Below the pieces are notes generated by a model. It was not told the DNA's origin, searched no databases, and was given only the letters and a program-made list of their open reading frames with translations. Source: JAIBJN01 sp963699495 (GTDB lineage: Bacteria; Actinomycetota; Thermoleophilia; Gaiellales; Gaiellaceae). From it: a stretch of 39,680 bases of DNA. The stretch is from NCBI GenBank assembly GCA_963699495.1, contig CAVOUB010000009.1, forward strand, positions 1 through 39,680. Direction: 5' to 3'. Below, piece by piece: positions 28,415 to 37,032 of the stretch; position 1 is the stretch's first letter, and each line of letters begins with the position of its first letter. Position numbers and translations under genes: made by a program.

Positions 28415-30150
28415 CCGTCGGCACGGCCGGCCACATCGACCACGGCAAGACCTGGCTCGTCCGGGCGCTGACGGGCAAGGACACCGACCGCCTGCCCGAG
28501 GAGCAGGAGCGCGGCATCTCCATCGACCTCGGCTACGCCCCGCTCGAGCTGGCTGACGGCCGGCGCCTTTCCCTCGTCGACGTGCCCGGCCACGAGCGCT
28601 TCGTCCGCAACATGGTCGCCGGCGCGACCGGGATCGACCTCTTCCTGCTGGTGATCGACGCGGGCGAGGGCGCCCGCCCCCAGACGCACGAGCACCTGGC
28701 CATCGTCCGCCTGCTGGGGATCGAGCACGGAGTCGTCGCGGTGACGAAGGTCGACGCGGCGGACGACGAATCGCGTGAGCTGGCGCTCCTGGAGGCCCGC
28801 GAGCTCGTCCCGGGGGCTGCGGTGGTCGCCACGAGCGCCCGCACGGGCGAGGGGCTCGACGAGCTGCGGGCCGCGCTGGCCGAGGCGGCCGACCGCGTCG
28901 AGCAGAGGCCGGCGACCGGGCCGACGCGCCTCTTCGTCGACCGGGTCTTCACGCTGCGCGGGATCGGCACGGTGGTCACCGGCACGCTCTGGTCGGGCTC
29001 GATCGGCGAGGGGGACGAGCTGCGGGCCGAGCCGGCGGGCCTCGGCGTCCGCGTGCGGAGCGTGCAGGTCCACGATGAGCCGGTCGAGCGTGCGGAGGCC
29101 GGTCAGCGGGTGGCGGTCGCGCTGCCCGGCGTGGAGCGCGCAGACCTGCGCCGCGGCGACGCGCTCGTCGTGCCGGGCGCCTATCCCTCCAGCTACCGGC
29201 TCGACGTCGCCCTGGAGCCGCTGGCCGAGATCTCCGACGGCATGCGCCTCCACGTCCACCACGGCACGGCGGAGCATTTTGCCCGGGTGATCCGCATCGA
29301 CGAGACGCACGCGCAGCTCCGCCTCGCCTCGCCGGTGGTCGCCGCACGCGGCGACCGGGTGGTCCTCCGCGAGGGGACGACGCTCGGCGGCGGCCTCGTC
29401 CTCGACCCCGCTCCGCCCCGGCGCACGTCGGCGGAGCGGCTCGAGCTCCTGGAGCGCGGAGACCCGGCGTCGATCGTGCTCGCGGCCCTCTCGGCCGCAG
29501 GAGAGCCCATACGCCGGGACGAGCTGGCCCGCCGCGCGCTGTTGGCACCGGACGAGCTGGACGCCGGGCTCGCCGCCGCGGTTCGCGCCGGCGAGTGGTA
29601 CCTGACGCCCGACCTGCTCGAAGAGCTCCGCTACGGCGTCGTCCGGGCGCTGGACGAGCGCGCGGCGGCCTCGGCGCTCGACCCCGGGATCCCGGTCGCC
29701 GAGCTCCTGCCTCAGCGGCCGTGGGCGGCGGCGGTGCTCCCACTCCTCCCCATCGAGCGCCGCGGCGCGAAGGCATACGCCCCCGGCGCGACCGCACACC
29801 TCGGCGACCGCGCGGAGGCCGCCGACCGGCTCGAGGAGGAGCTCGAGGAGGCCGGCTACACGCCGGTGAAGGTCGGGGACGCCGAGCTCGCCAGGTACCT
29901 GGAGGAAGCCGGCCGGCTCGTTCGCCTCGGCGACGGCCTCGCGATCGGCGCACCGGCGTTCGACGAGGCGAAGCGGCTTCTCGTCGAGGAGTGCGCCGCC
30001 TCGGGCTCGATCACGCTCGCCCGCTTCCGCGACCTCCTCGGCACCGGGCGCAAGCCGGCCCAGCTCCTGCTCGAGCGCTTCGACGCCGACGGCCTCACCC
30101 GCCGGGTCGGGGACGAGCGAGTCCTGCGCCGCAAGGCCCGGACCGGCTAG
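28405..30150 (+). CDS. selB: Selenocysteine-specific elongation factor
   Basis: SelB is a GTPase that brings Sec-tRNA(Sec) to UGA codons followed by a SECIS hairpin. The G motifs are AGHIDHGKT (residues 8-16), RGISIDLGY (36-44), DVPGHERF (59-66) and VTKVD. The EF-Tu-like domains II and III continue to about residue 350 and the C-terminal winged-helix part that reads SECIS occupies the rest (EECAASGSITLARFRDLLGTGRKPA and QLLLERFD). 581 residues is a normal length. It starts at GTG 28405 inside the end of selA and ends 10 bases before the tRNA-Sec gene. Confidence 0.95.
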   Translation: MPLTVGTAGHIDHGKTWLVRALTGKDTDRLPEEQERGISIDLGYAPLELADGRRLSLVDVPGHERFVRNMVAGATGIDLFLLVIDAGEGARPQTHEHLAIVRLLGIEHGVVAVTKVDAADDESRELALLEARELVPGAAVVATSARTGEGLDELRAALAEAADRVEQRPATGPTRLFVDRVFTLRGIGTVVTGTLWSGSIGEGDELRAEPAGLGVRVRSVQVHDEPVERAEAGQRVAVALPGVERADLRRGDALVVPGAYPSSYRLDVALEPLAEISDGMRLHVHHGTAEHFARVIRIDETHAQLRLASPVVAARGDRVVLREGTTLGGGLVLDPAPPRRTSAERLELLERGDPASIVLAALSAAGEPIRRDELARRALLAPDELDAGLAAAVRAGEWYLTPDLLEELRYGVVRALDERAAASALDPGIPVAELLPQRPWAAAVLPLLPIERRGAKAYAPGATAHLGDRAEAADRLEEELEEAGYTPVKVGDAELARYLEEAGRLVRLGDGLAIGAPAFDEAKRLLVEECAASGSITLARFRDLLGTGRKPAQLLLERFDADGLTRRVGDERVLRRKARTG

Positions 30151-30159
30151 GTTCCTCGC

Positions 30160-30252
30160 GGAGCGGCACGGGCCCGGTGGCCCAGCCGGTCTTCAAAACC
30201 GGTGAGGCGGCGTAACCCGTCGCTGGGTAGGTTCGACTCCTGCGCCGCTCCG
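30160..30252 (+). tRNA. selC: tRNA-Sec (anticodon TCA)
   Basis: The acceptor stem is 8 bp (GGAGCGGC 30160-30167 with GCCGCTCC 30244-30251), as in bacterial tRNA-Sec. The D arm is GGGCC/GGCCC with a 4-base loop. The anticodon stem CCGGT/ACCGG encloses CTTCAAA with TCA at 30193-30195. A long variable arm pairs GCGGCG with CGTCGC. The T arm GTAGG-TTCGACT-CCTGC has 5 bp. The 8+5 acceptor-T stacking is the bacterial Sec form. CCA is not encoded. It lies 9 bases after selB and is probably transcribed with it. Confidence 0.96.
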
Positions 30253-30333
30253 TTGGACCACCTCGTCGCTTGACCGTCGCATCGGAGTGATCTAGAAGAC
30301 TCACTTGACACCGTCAGGAAAGAGAGCAGACTC

Positions 30334-31212
30334 GTGGCTGGAGAGGAAGTCACACGCAGACAGGTCACGGCGGACGAGACCGTTCGGGTCGCCTGCCAGC
30401 AGCTCGCGCCGTCGGTCGGTGACGTGGAGGCCAACCGCCGCCTCACCCGCGAGGCCGTGCGCGAGGCGGTCGCCGCGGGCGCGCGGCTCGTTGTCCTCCC
30501 CGAGCTCTCGACCTCGGGTTACGTCTTCGAGTCACCCGCCGAGGCCCGCGCCTGCGCGGAGCCCGCGAGCGGGCCCTCCCTCCGGGGCTGGGCAGAGGAG
30601 GCCGCTCGAGGGGATGCGGTCGTGGTCGGCGGATTCTGCGAGCTGGGCGAAGACGGAGCTCTCTACAACTCCGCGGCGGTCGTGGACGCAACCGGCGTTC
30701 TCGGCGTCTACCGGAAGATCCACCTCTGGGACCGGGAGCAACTCTTCTTCGAGCCGGGGCATGCCTGCGCGCCTGTGCTCGAGACCCGCGCCGGATGGAT
30801 CGGCGTCGCGGTCTGCTACGACCTCTACTTTCCGGAGGTAGCACGCGGCCTTGTCCTGGGGGGCGCGGAGCTGATCGCGCTACCGGCGAACCTCCCGCGC
30901 TTCCCACGGCCGGAGGAGCGGCCCATGGAGGTCACGTTGGCCATGGCCACAGCGCACTTGAACCATCTGTTCTTCGCGCTCTGCGACCGCTGCGGGCCCG
31001 AGCGCGGGGTCGAGTGGGTCGGCGGAAGCGTCGTCTGCGACGAGCATGGCTGGCCGCTCGCCGGACCACCCGCGGACAATGGGCCCGGGCTCGTTGTCGC
31101 CGACTGCGACCTTTCCCGCGCGCGTGACAAGGCCTGGAACGAGCGCAACGACGTGCTCGGCGACCGCCGGCCGGAGCTCTACGCGGTCGGTGCGCCGACC
31201 CGCGTCGCCTGA
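30334..31212 (+). CDS. Nitrilase-superfamily carbon-nitrogen hydrolase
   Basis: The 292-residue enzyme has the Glu-Lys-Cys triad of the family: Glu57 in VVLPELSTSGY, Lys128 in YRKIHLWDREQ and Cys161 in VAVCYDLYFPEVAR. Members include N-carbamoylputrescine amidase and beta-ureidopropionase, which hydrolyse carbamoyl or amide bonds. The exact substrate is not visible. The next gene, a few bases downstream, is an arginine-deiminase-like enzyme. A deiminase followed by a carbamoyl amidase is the logic of agmatine breakdown, so an N-carbamoyl intermediate is a good guess. GTG 30334 has AGGAAAGAG upstream. Confidence 0.82.
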   Translation: MAGEEVTRRQVTADETVRVACQQLAPSVGDVEANRRLTREAVREAVAAGARLVVLPELSTSGYVFESPAEARACAEPASGPSLRGWAEEAARGDAVVVGGFCELGEDGALYNSAAVVDATGVLGVYRKIHLWDREQLFFEPGHACAPVLETRAGWIGVAVCYDLYFPEVARGLVLGGAELIALPANLPRFPRPEERPMEVTLAMATAHLNHLFFALCDRCGPERGVEWVGGSVVCDEHGWPLAGPPADNGPGLVVADCDLSRARDKAWNERNDVLGDRRPELYAVGAPTRVA

Positions 31213-31217
31213 TTCGC

Positions 31218-32216
31218 GTGCAGAGCGAGGAGCCGTTTCCGGACTTCTACTACCTCTCGCTCTCCCCATCGATCGCCGAGCCGCCCTTTGACGCGCCGGA
31301 CGAGCAGCAGCGGGTCTGGGGCCGCATGTGGGGCTCCTTCGACGAGGTAGGACCGCTTCGAGTCGCACTCGTCAGGAGCCCGGGCAACGAGTGGGAACGC
31401 GTCCGTGCCGACTGCTGGAACGAGCGCGCGCAGGCGCTCGTCGACCCCGACGGCATGTGGTACTGGCTCTCGCGCGAGCCGCCCGACATGGAGAAGGTGC
31501 ACTCGCAGCACGACGGTCTCGTCTCCGCGCTGCGCGCCGAGGGCGTCGACGTAGTCTCCGTCGAGGGCGAGTCGCCGCCGCACTTCTCGCGCTCCGTCTA
31601 CACCAGGGATCCGCTGCTGACCGTTCCGGGCGGGGCAATTATCGGGCGCATGGCCCCCGCGATGCGTCGCGGCGAAGAGCGGTTGATCACGCAGGCGGTC
31701 GCCTCGATCGGCATGCCCATCCTCGCGACCATCACGGGCGCCGGGCTCGTCGAGGGCGGCTCGTTCGCCAAGCTGACGCCCAAGGTAGCCGCCTACAGCA
31801 CGTCGATCCGCTGCAACTCGGAGGGCGCGCGCCAGCTCGAGGAGATCCTGCGCAGGCTCGGCATCGAGCTCATCGTGGTGCCGATGGGCGGATGGTCGAT
31901 CCACCTCGACGGCCACCTCGGCATGGTCGACGTCGACAAGGCGCTCGTCGACGTGCCCGGCCTGCCGTACTGGTTCCTCGAGCGCCTGGGCGAGCTCGGC
32001 ATCGAGGCGATCCCGTGTCCGCGTGAGGAGGAATGGGCGATCAACTCGCTCGTTCTGCACCCAGGACGGGTGCTCATGTGCGACCGGTACCAGCGTGCGG
32101 CGGAGCTGCTCGAGCGCCGGGGCATCGAGGTCGTCGCCATTCCCTATGACGAGATCCAGAAGGGGGGCGGCGGCATCCACTGCTCCACGATGGAGCTGGT
32201 GCGCGACCCCGGCTAG
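31218..32216 (+). CDS. Arginine-deiminase/DDAH-like guanidino hydrolase
   Basis: The 332-residue protein belongs to the amidinotransferase/dimethylarginine dimethylaminohydrolase superfamily. Recognisable parts are SVYTRDPLLTVPGGAIIGRM, GLVEGGSF (Glu179; the final Asp of the common EGGD motif is Ser here), SIHLDGHLGMVD (His229) and the terminal catalytic Cys322 in GGGIHCSTMELVRDP. It should hydrolyse the C-N bond of a guanidino group. The N-terminal 45 residues are extra compared with bacterial DDAH. GTG 31218 follows the nitrilase stop by 5 bases. The stop TAG overlaps the convergent lipoprotein stop in a CTAG. Confidence 0.8.
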   Translation: MQSEEPFPDFYYLSLSPSIAEPPFDAPDEQQRVWGRMWGSFDEVGPLRVALVRSPGNEWERVRADCWNERAQALVDPDGMWYWLSREPPDMEKVHSQHDGLVSALRAEGVDVVSVEGESPPHFSRSVYTRDPLLTVPGGAIIGRMAPAMRRGEERLITQAVASIGMPILATITGAGLVEGGSFAKLTPKVAAYSTSIRCNSEGARQLEEILRRLGIELIVVPMGGWSIHLDGHLGMVDVDKALVDVPGLPYWFLERLGELGIEAIPCPREEEWAINSLVLHPGRVLMCDRYQRAAELLERRGIEVVAIPYDEIQKGGGGIHCSTMELVRDPG

Positions 32217-32446
32217 GGCGGATCGACGAGCCCCTTCTCGATCCGTTCGCGCGCACGCAGAGCGCCTGTGCAGTGGCACCTGTACTCGCCCCTCTCGATC
32301 TCCTCGAGGATCTTCGCGCGGAAGACGAGCTGGGCCTCGGTCGGGCCGGTGGTCGTTGCGGCCGGAACGGGGGCGTCTTCCTCGGCACCGCCGCACCCGG
32401 CCCCCAGCGCGGCCGCTACAACCAGGCTGACCGCGAGGCGCCTCAT
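32213..32446 (-). CDS. 77-aa lipoprotein with CxC motif
   Basis: The start MRRLAVSLVVAAALGAGC has a lipobox (LGAGC, Cys18), so the mature protein is lipid-anchored outside the membrane. After a Thr/Pro/Ala linker a single helix (EAQLVFRAKILEEIERGEY) leads to RCHCTGALRARERIEKGL. Cys57 and Cys59 are two residues apart, which could bind a metal or form a redox pair. No family was recognised. Its ATG overlaps the stop of the permease gene (ATGA), making it the last gene of the transporter operon and a likely accessory of that transporter. Confidence 0.7.
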   Translation of the reverse strand: MRRLAVSLVVAAALGAGCGGAEEDAPVPAATTTGPTEAQLVFRAKILEEIERGEYRCHCTGALRARERIEKGLVDPP

Positions 32447-33282
32447 TGCGCCAGACCCGCGCGGCGCTCGCCGTATCGGCCGATCAGCGCCGCCGCGAGA
32501 ATGAGGATCGTGCTCGCCACGATCATGACCGTCGCGACAGGCATGAGCAGGCTGGTCTGGCCCGACAGCCGCAACCCCGAGTACAGGTAGACCGGATACG
32601 TGGTCTGATCCTGGACGAGGAAGCTGGCGACCACGACCTCGTCGATCGAGACCACGAAGGCGACTATCAGCGAGGCAAGCAGGGCGGGAAGGATTAGCGG
32701 CAGGACGACGCGCCGGAAGGTCGTGAGGCCGGATGCGCCGAGATCGTGCGCGGCCTCCTCGAGTCGCTTGTCGATCGAGGCGATCCGCGGCAGGAGGAGG
32801 AGGACGCAGAACGGAAGCGCGATCACGATGTGGCCGATCAGCACAGCCCAGAGCCCGAGCGGGACCGGGATGATCGGATCGGAGGGCCGGAAGAGAACGA
32901 GGAGGGAGACCCCGAGGACGACGGTCGGCACGACGAGCGGGAGGAGGAGGAGTGCCGATACGCCGGCCTTGAAGCGAAGAGACCGCCGCGCAAGCGCGTG
33001 CGAGACGAGGACGGCGAGCGCGGTGGCGGCAACGGCCGTTCCGGCCGCGACCTCGAGGCTCGCGACCAGCGATCCCTTGATCTCGGGGTTGCGCCAGGCC
33101 GCTTCGTAGAAGTCGGTGGTGAAGCCGGTGAGCGGGAATGCGATGACGGTCGACGCATTGAACGAGAAGATGATCAGCAGGATCGTCGGCAGATAGAGGA
33201 AGGCGAGAAAGCCCGCGAAGAAGACCGCGAGCATGCGCTTGCCGTTCCTCGACATGAAGACGTCCGCCGTGCCCCGACTCAT
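32443..33282 (-). CDS. potC: Polyamine-type ABC transporter permease, PotC-like
   Basis: The 279-residue membrane protein has six hydrophobic segments and the EAA loop EEAAHDLGASGLTTFRRVVLPLILP that contacts the ATPase. VSIDEVVVASFLV near the end is typical of PotC. It pairs with the permease upstream to import a polyamine-like compound. The start overlaps the upstream permease's stop by 4 bases. The symbol reflects family only. The substrate is not proven. Confidence 0.85.
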   Translation of the reverse strand: MSRGTADVFMSRNGKRMLAVFFAGFLAFLYLPTILLIIFSFNASTVIAFPLTGFTTDFYEAAWRNPEIKGSLVASLEVAAGTAVAATALAVLVSHALARRSLRFKAGVSALLLLPLVVPTVVLGVSLLVLFRPSDPIIPVPLGLWAVLIGHIVIALPFCVLLLLPRIASIDKRLEEAAHDLGASGLTTFRRVVLPLILPALLASLIVAFVVSIDEVVVASFLVQDQTTYPVYLYSGLRLSGQTSLLMPVATVMIVASTILILAAALIGRYGERRAGLAQ

Positions 33283-34454
33283 GCCGTCGCACCGCCGCCC
33301 GCACGGAGGAACCTCGACGTCGAGAGTGCGAGGAAGAGGACCACGCCGAGGAGGAAAATCGAGAGGACGGAGCCTGTCTGCCAGTTGAGCGCACCGCCCA
33401 CGAACTGACTCGCGATCGCCTGCCCGAACATGTAGCCGTTCGTGCCACCCACGAGCGAGGGCGTGATGTACTCGCCGATCGAGGGAATGAACACGAAGAG
33501 GAAGGCAGCGACGATTCCGGGAGCGGCGATCGGCAGCGTGACCTTGCGCATCGCCTGGAGCCTGCTCGCGCCCATGTCGGTGGCGGCCTCGAGCAGGCGC
33601 CGGTCAACGCTCTCGAGCGCGATGAAGATCGGAAGGATGATGAACGGCACCCAGGCGTAGAGCAGGACGAGAATGACCGTGAACTGGCTGTAGATCAGGA
33701 AGGAGAGCGGGTCGTCGGGGTCGCGCAGTCCGAGCTCGAAGAGCGCGCTGTTGAACAGCCCCTGGTCACCGAGGATGATCTTCCACGCGAAGATCCGCAG
33801 CAGGTAGCTGGTCAGGAACGGCGCGATGACGATCAAGAGCCAGATGTACTTCGATTTCTTGATCCCGAAGGCGAGGAAGTAGGCGATCGGGAACGCGATG
33901 ATCACGGCCCAGACCGCCGAGGTGGTCGCCATCGTCACCGAGCGGAAGAAGAGCCGCAGGAAATCGCCCTCGGACGAAAATTCTGCGATCCGGACAAGGT
34001 TGTTGCCCGCGGGGATCGTCAGAAACGGTGCCAGGAGGAGCAGAAACGAGCCGGCCCGAATCCACCCGCCGTAGCGCGCCGACAGCCGCGGTCCGAAGAC
34101 GGCGCCGAAGACGAGGGCAACGAAGACCACGCCGACGACCCACGCGGGCATGTGCACCGACGCGATGCCGAGCACCTCGAGATCCACGCCCGGGTCGAGG
34201 AACTCGCGCCACAAATCGAGCGAGAACCCGGGGAGCTCGCCGGTCAGCGAGGCAGCCGCCTCGGTCTGTGCGAACCGCTCCAGGCCGATGCTGTAGCGGA
34301 CCACGAAGTAGATCGGGACGAGAAAGAAGACGAGGAGGAGCGCGAGCGCCGGCGTCGTCAGCGCGTACGTCGCGAGCCGGTCCTGAGCTCGCCGGGCCCA
34401 AGCCCGCTCCTCGATCGGGATCGGCGGCGCCACCACGGTCGCTCTTTGCGCCAT
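33279..34454 (-). CDS. potB: Polyamine-type ABC transporter permease, PotB-like with inserted domain
   Basis: The 391-residue protein is about 100 residues longer than usual PotB permeases. The first helix (LALLLVFFLVPIYFVVRYSIGL) is normal. Then comes an extra stretch of about residues 75-160, with two more hydrophobic segments (MPAWVVGVVFVALVFGAVFG and GSFLLLLAPFLTIPAG), before the conserved core and EAA loop (EAATDMGASRLQAMRKVTLPIAAPG). The reason for the insertion is not known. It is in one frame. The 4-base overlap with the next permease and its place between PotD- and PotC-like genes make it part of the same transporter. Confidence 0.85.
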   Translation of the reverse strand: MAQRATVVAPPIPIEERAWARRAQDRLATYALTTPALALLLVFFLVPIYFVVRYSIGLERFAQTEAAASLTGELPGFSLDLWREFLDPGVDLEVLGIASVHMPAWVVGVVFVALVFGAVFGPRLSARYGGWIRAGSFLLLLAPFLTIPAGNNLVRIAEFSSEGDFLRLFFRSVTMATTSAVWAVIIAFPIAYFLAFGIKKSKYIWLLIVIAPFLTSYLLRIFAWKIILGDQGLFNSALFELGLRDPDDPLSFLIYSQFTVILVLLYAWVPFIILPIFIALESVDRRLLEAATDMGASRLQAMRKVTLPIAAPGIVAAFLFVFIPSIGEYITPSLVGGTNGYMFGQAIASQFVGGALNWQTGSVLSIFLLGVVLFLALSTSRFLRAGGGATA

Positions 34455-34520
34455 TCGTCTACCTCCTCACGGCCGGCGGGGAGTTGCACACCGCAGCTCC
34501 CCGCCGCCATACCGAGAGAA

Positions 34521-35735
34521 CTACGCTGCCTTGACCGCCTCGCCCGCCTCCGTGTACTCCTGTCGATTCGGGAGCGGCTGCTCGAACCAAGCCCGCGGCG
34601 ACTCGAACGCCGTTGGATCATCGAGGCTGAAGATCGAGATCAGCTCCTTGTCCTTGATCAGGTCCAGCACCCCTTCCTGCTGCGCCGAGCCGTAGGCGAA
34701 GACGTCGGTGAGCGAGGCCGCGGCCTGCGGCGTGTTCGCCGCCGCGACGGCGAGCGTCGATCGGCCCGGCCGCTCTGTGACCGCGTTGAGGACGAATCCG
34801 CACACCCAGGCGAGTCGGCCTTCCTTCGGCCACATGTAGCGAACGTCGACGCCCTTCAGCTTCTCGTGGCGGAGGGCCTGGAGGTAGCCGTCGGGCCACA
34901 CGTAGGTGGCCCAGACGTTGCCGTTGATGAAGTCGTTGATGTTGTCCTGGTTGTTGCTCCAGAAGTTCCGGATCTGCGGCTTGGCCTTGATCATGGTCTC
35001 CTTCGCGGCCTCGATCTGCTCGGACGTGAGCTTGTTCGGGTCGATCGGCTCGCCGGCGTTGATGAGCGCGCCGATCTTGATGATCGTGACCGGGTCCGAG
35101 AAGGTGGCGAGCTTCCCTTCGTACGCGGGGTCGAGCAAGATGTTCCAGGACTCCTCGTCCTCCGTGATCGGGATCTTGTCGGCTCGGTACACGAGGGACG
35201 AGAAGCCGATGTCGAAGGGGACGTGATACACGAGGCCGTCGTCGCCCACACCGGGCGCGCGAATCGCCTCGGGGATGCCCTCGTAGTCGGGGAGCAGCGT
35301 CATGTCGAAGGGCTGGATCAGGCCGGCCGCGTGCCAGTCCGGCCAATAGGCGATGCATGGATGGATGACATCGGGGCCGTAGCCAGACGCCACCTTGGCG
35401 AGCGCCTGGATGTCGTTCTCGAGGAAATCGAACTTGAGCGGGCTGCTCTTCCCGTACTCGCCCTTCGTGTAGGTCTCCCACATCCAGGGCGCGGTCTTGT
35501 CGTACCCGGCCCATTCGAAGAACGTGACGGCCCCGTCGGGCTCGGACGCCGGGTCGAAGCTGACTGTGGGCGGCGCCTCGTCGGTCGCCGTCCCGGTATC
35601 CGTCGCCGCCGGCGCGGCACTCCCTCCGTCATCTCCGTTACCGCCGCCGCATGCTGCGAGCAGCGCACCGAGGCTCGTCGCCCCGGTCAGCGCGACGAAT
35701 CCTCGCCGCGTGAGCCTGCTGCGTTCCAGATCCAT
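34521..35735 (-). CDS. potD: Polyamine-type extracellular solute-binding lipoprotein, PotD-like
   Basis: The 404-residue protein has a twin-arginine signal (SRLTRRGFVAL) ending in a lipobox (LLAAC, Cys29), followed by a Gly/Asp/Ser/Thr linker. The mature part resembles spermidine/putrescine-binding proteins: VTFFEWAGYD, YDVxHP-type segment GPDVIHPCIAYWPDWHAAG, DGLVYHVPFDIGFSSLVYRAD and DPVTIIKIGALINAGEP. It captures the ligand outside the cell. The gene lies between the ATPase and permease genes of one operon. Confidence 0.87.
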   Translation of the reverse strand: MDLERSRLTRRGFVALTGATSLGALLAACGGGNGDDGGSAAPAATDTGTATDEAPPTVSFDPASEPDGAVTFFEWAGYDKTAPWMWETYTKGEYGKSSPLKFDFLENDIQALAKVASGYGPDVIHPCIAYWPDWHAAGLIQPFDMTLLPDYEGIPEAIRAPGVGDDGLVYHVPFDIGFSSLVYRADKIPITEDEESWNILLDPAYEGKLATFSDPVTIIKIGALINAGEPIDPNKLTSEQIEAAKETMIKAKPQIRNFWSNNQDNINDFINGNVWATYVWPDGYLQALRHEKLKGVDVRYMWPKEGRLAWVCGFVLNAVTERPGRSTLAVAAANTPQAAASLTDVFAYGSAQQEGVLDLIKDKELISIFSLDDPTAFESPRAWFEQPLPNRQEYTEAGEAVKAA

Positions 35736-35737
35736 CC

Positions 35738-36937
35738 TCAGGCCTCCCTCCTGCTTGCGGCGGTCTCGCCGACCGCCTCGATCTCCACCACTTCCTCGGC
35801 CGGGGCGCCGCCGGCCGCCACATCGGCTTGCTCGATCACGAAGCTGTGCTCCGCAGCCCAGTACAGCGTCACGCGGTCGCCCACCTGAATCGGCCGTCTC
35901 CGTACCTCGTCGTTGAGGCGATGCACTGTCAGCCGCTCCCCCGTCGGGAGCTCCACGATGTACTGCGTCATGGAACCGAGATACACGACGTCGGTAACGG
36001 TCGCCGAGACACGCGAGGCCGGCTCGCCGACCTCATCGAACTTGATCTTCTCCGGCCTGACCGTGATCAGGATCTCGCTCAGGTCCCCGGCCGACCCGGA
36101 GGGCGCAATGAGCCGCTCTCCTTCGCCCACGGTCATAATGACCATGCCCTCCTGGGCGCGATCCGGACGCAAGTGGACGACGTTCGAGACGCCGATGAAA
36201 CCGGCGGCGAATGATGTCGCGGGCCGCTCGTAGAGCTCACGCGGCCCCGCGACTTGCTCGACCACCCCCAGATTCATCACCGCGATCCGGTCGGACATCG
36301 TGAGCGCTTCCTCCTGGTCGTGCGTGACGTACACGAAGGTCGTCTGCGTCTGTTCCTGAATGTGCTTGAGCTCGAGCTGCATTTCCTTCCGCAGCTTCAG
36401 GTCGAGGGCGCCGAGCGGCTCGTCGAGGAGGAGCGCTGCCGGGCGGTTCACAAGCGCCCGCGCCAGGGCAACTCGCTGCTGCTGGCCGCCCGAGAGCTGG
36501 ATCGGCTTGCGCTTGCTCATCCCCTCGAGCTGCACGGTTCGCATGGCTTCGGCCACGCGCTCCTCGATCTCGCGCCGACCGAGCTTCTTGATCCGGAGCC
36601 CGAAGGCCACGTTCTCGAAGACCGTCATGTGCGGGAAGAGGGCGTATGCCTGGAAGACCATGTTCACCGGACGCTTGGCCGACGAGACATGGGTCACGTC
36701 GCGCCCCGCGAGGAGAATCCGGCCGGTCGTCGGCTCTTCGAAGCCGGCGATCATGCGCAGGGTGGTCGTCTTGCCGCAACCGCTCGGGCCGAGAAGCGAG
36801 AAGAACTCCCCTTTGTCGATCGCCAGATCGACGTCGACGACCTTGAGATCGCCGAAGAACTTGGTGACGCCGGCGAGGACGATGTGACCGTCGCCTGCCT
36901 CGGGAGTCACCGGGCCAGTACGACCTTGACGTTCCAA
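35738..36937 (-). CDS. potA: Polyamine-type ABC transporter ATPase, PotA-like
   Basis: The 399-residue ATPase has Walker A (GPSGCGKTTT), the signature LSGGQQQRVALARAL, Walker B (ALLLDEPL), the switch His (YVTHDQEEAL) and a C-terminal TOBE-type regulatory domain (LITVRPEKIKF ... YLGSMTQYIVEL). It is the first gene of a minus-strand operon: ATPase, binding protein, two permeases, lipoprotein. The TTG start at 36937 is uncertain. GTG 36910 in the same frame is an alternative. It is divergent from the M20 hydrolase. Confidence 0.88.
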   Translation of the reverse strand: MERQGRTGPVTPEAGDGHIVLAGVTKFFGDLKVVDVDLAIDKGEFFSLLGPSGCGKTTTLRMIAGFEEPTTGRILLAGRDVTHVSSAKRPVNMVFQAYALFPHMTVFENVAFGLRIKKLGRREIEERVAEAMRTVQLEGMSKRKPIQLSGGQQQRVALARALVNRPAALLLDEPLGALDLKLRKEMQLELKHIQEQTQTTFVYVTHDQEEALTMSDRIAVMNLGVVEQVAGPRELYERPATSFAAGFIGVSNVVHLRPDRAQEGMVIMTVGEGERLIAPSGSAGDLSEILITVRPEKIKFDEVGEPASRVSATVTDVVYLGSMTQYIVELPTGERLTVHRLNDEVRRRPIQVGDRVTLYWAAEHSFVIEQADVAAGGAPAEEVVEIEAVGETAASRREA

Positions 36938-37032
36938 GCCCCCATTCTTGGAGTCCGGGCGCCGTAATGCAAGCGAGGGCGCGCGGCCTCCGAGAGCCTC
37001 TCTGCACGATCGCGGCAGGTTAGATTTCCGCC

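Noticed and set aside
30285..30310. AGTGA...TCACT inverted repeat followed by TTGACA upstream of the nitrilase gene, as a possible operator and -35 box.
   Set aside because: No convincing -10 box lies at the right distance and the repeat is short. It could also be a remnant of transcription end after tRNA-Sec.
32213..32216. The two convergent stop codons share the palindrome CTAG.
   Set aside because: Such overlap can arise by chance, since TAG on both strands gives CTAG. No larger structure is present.
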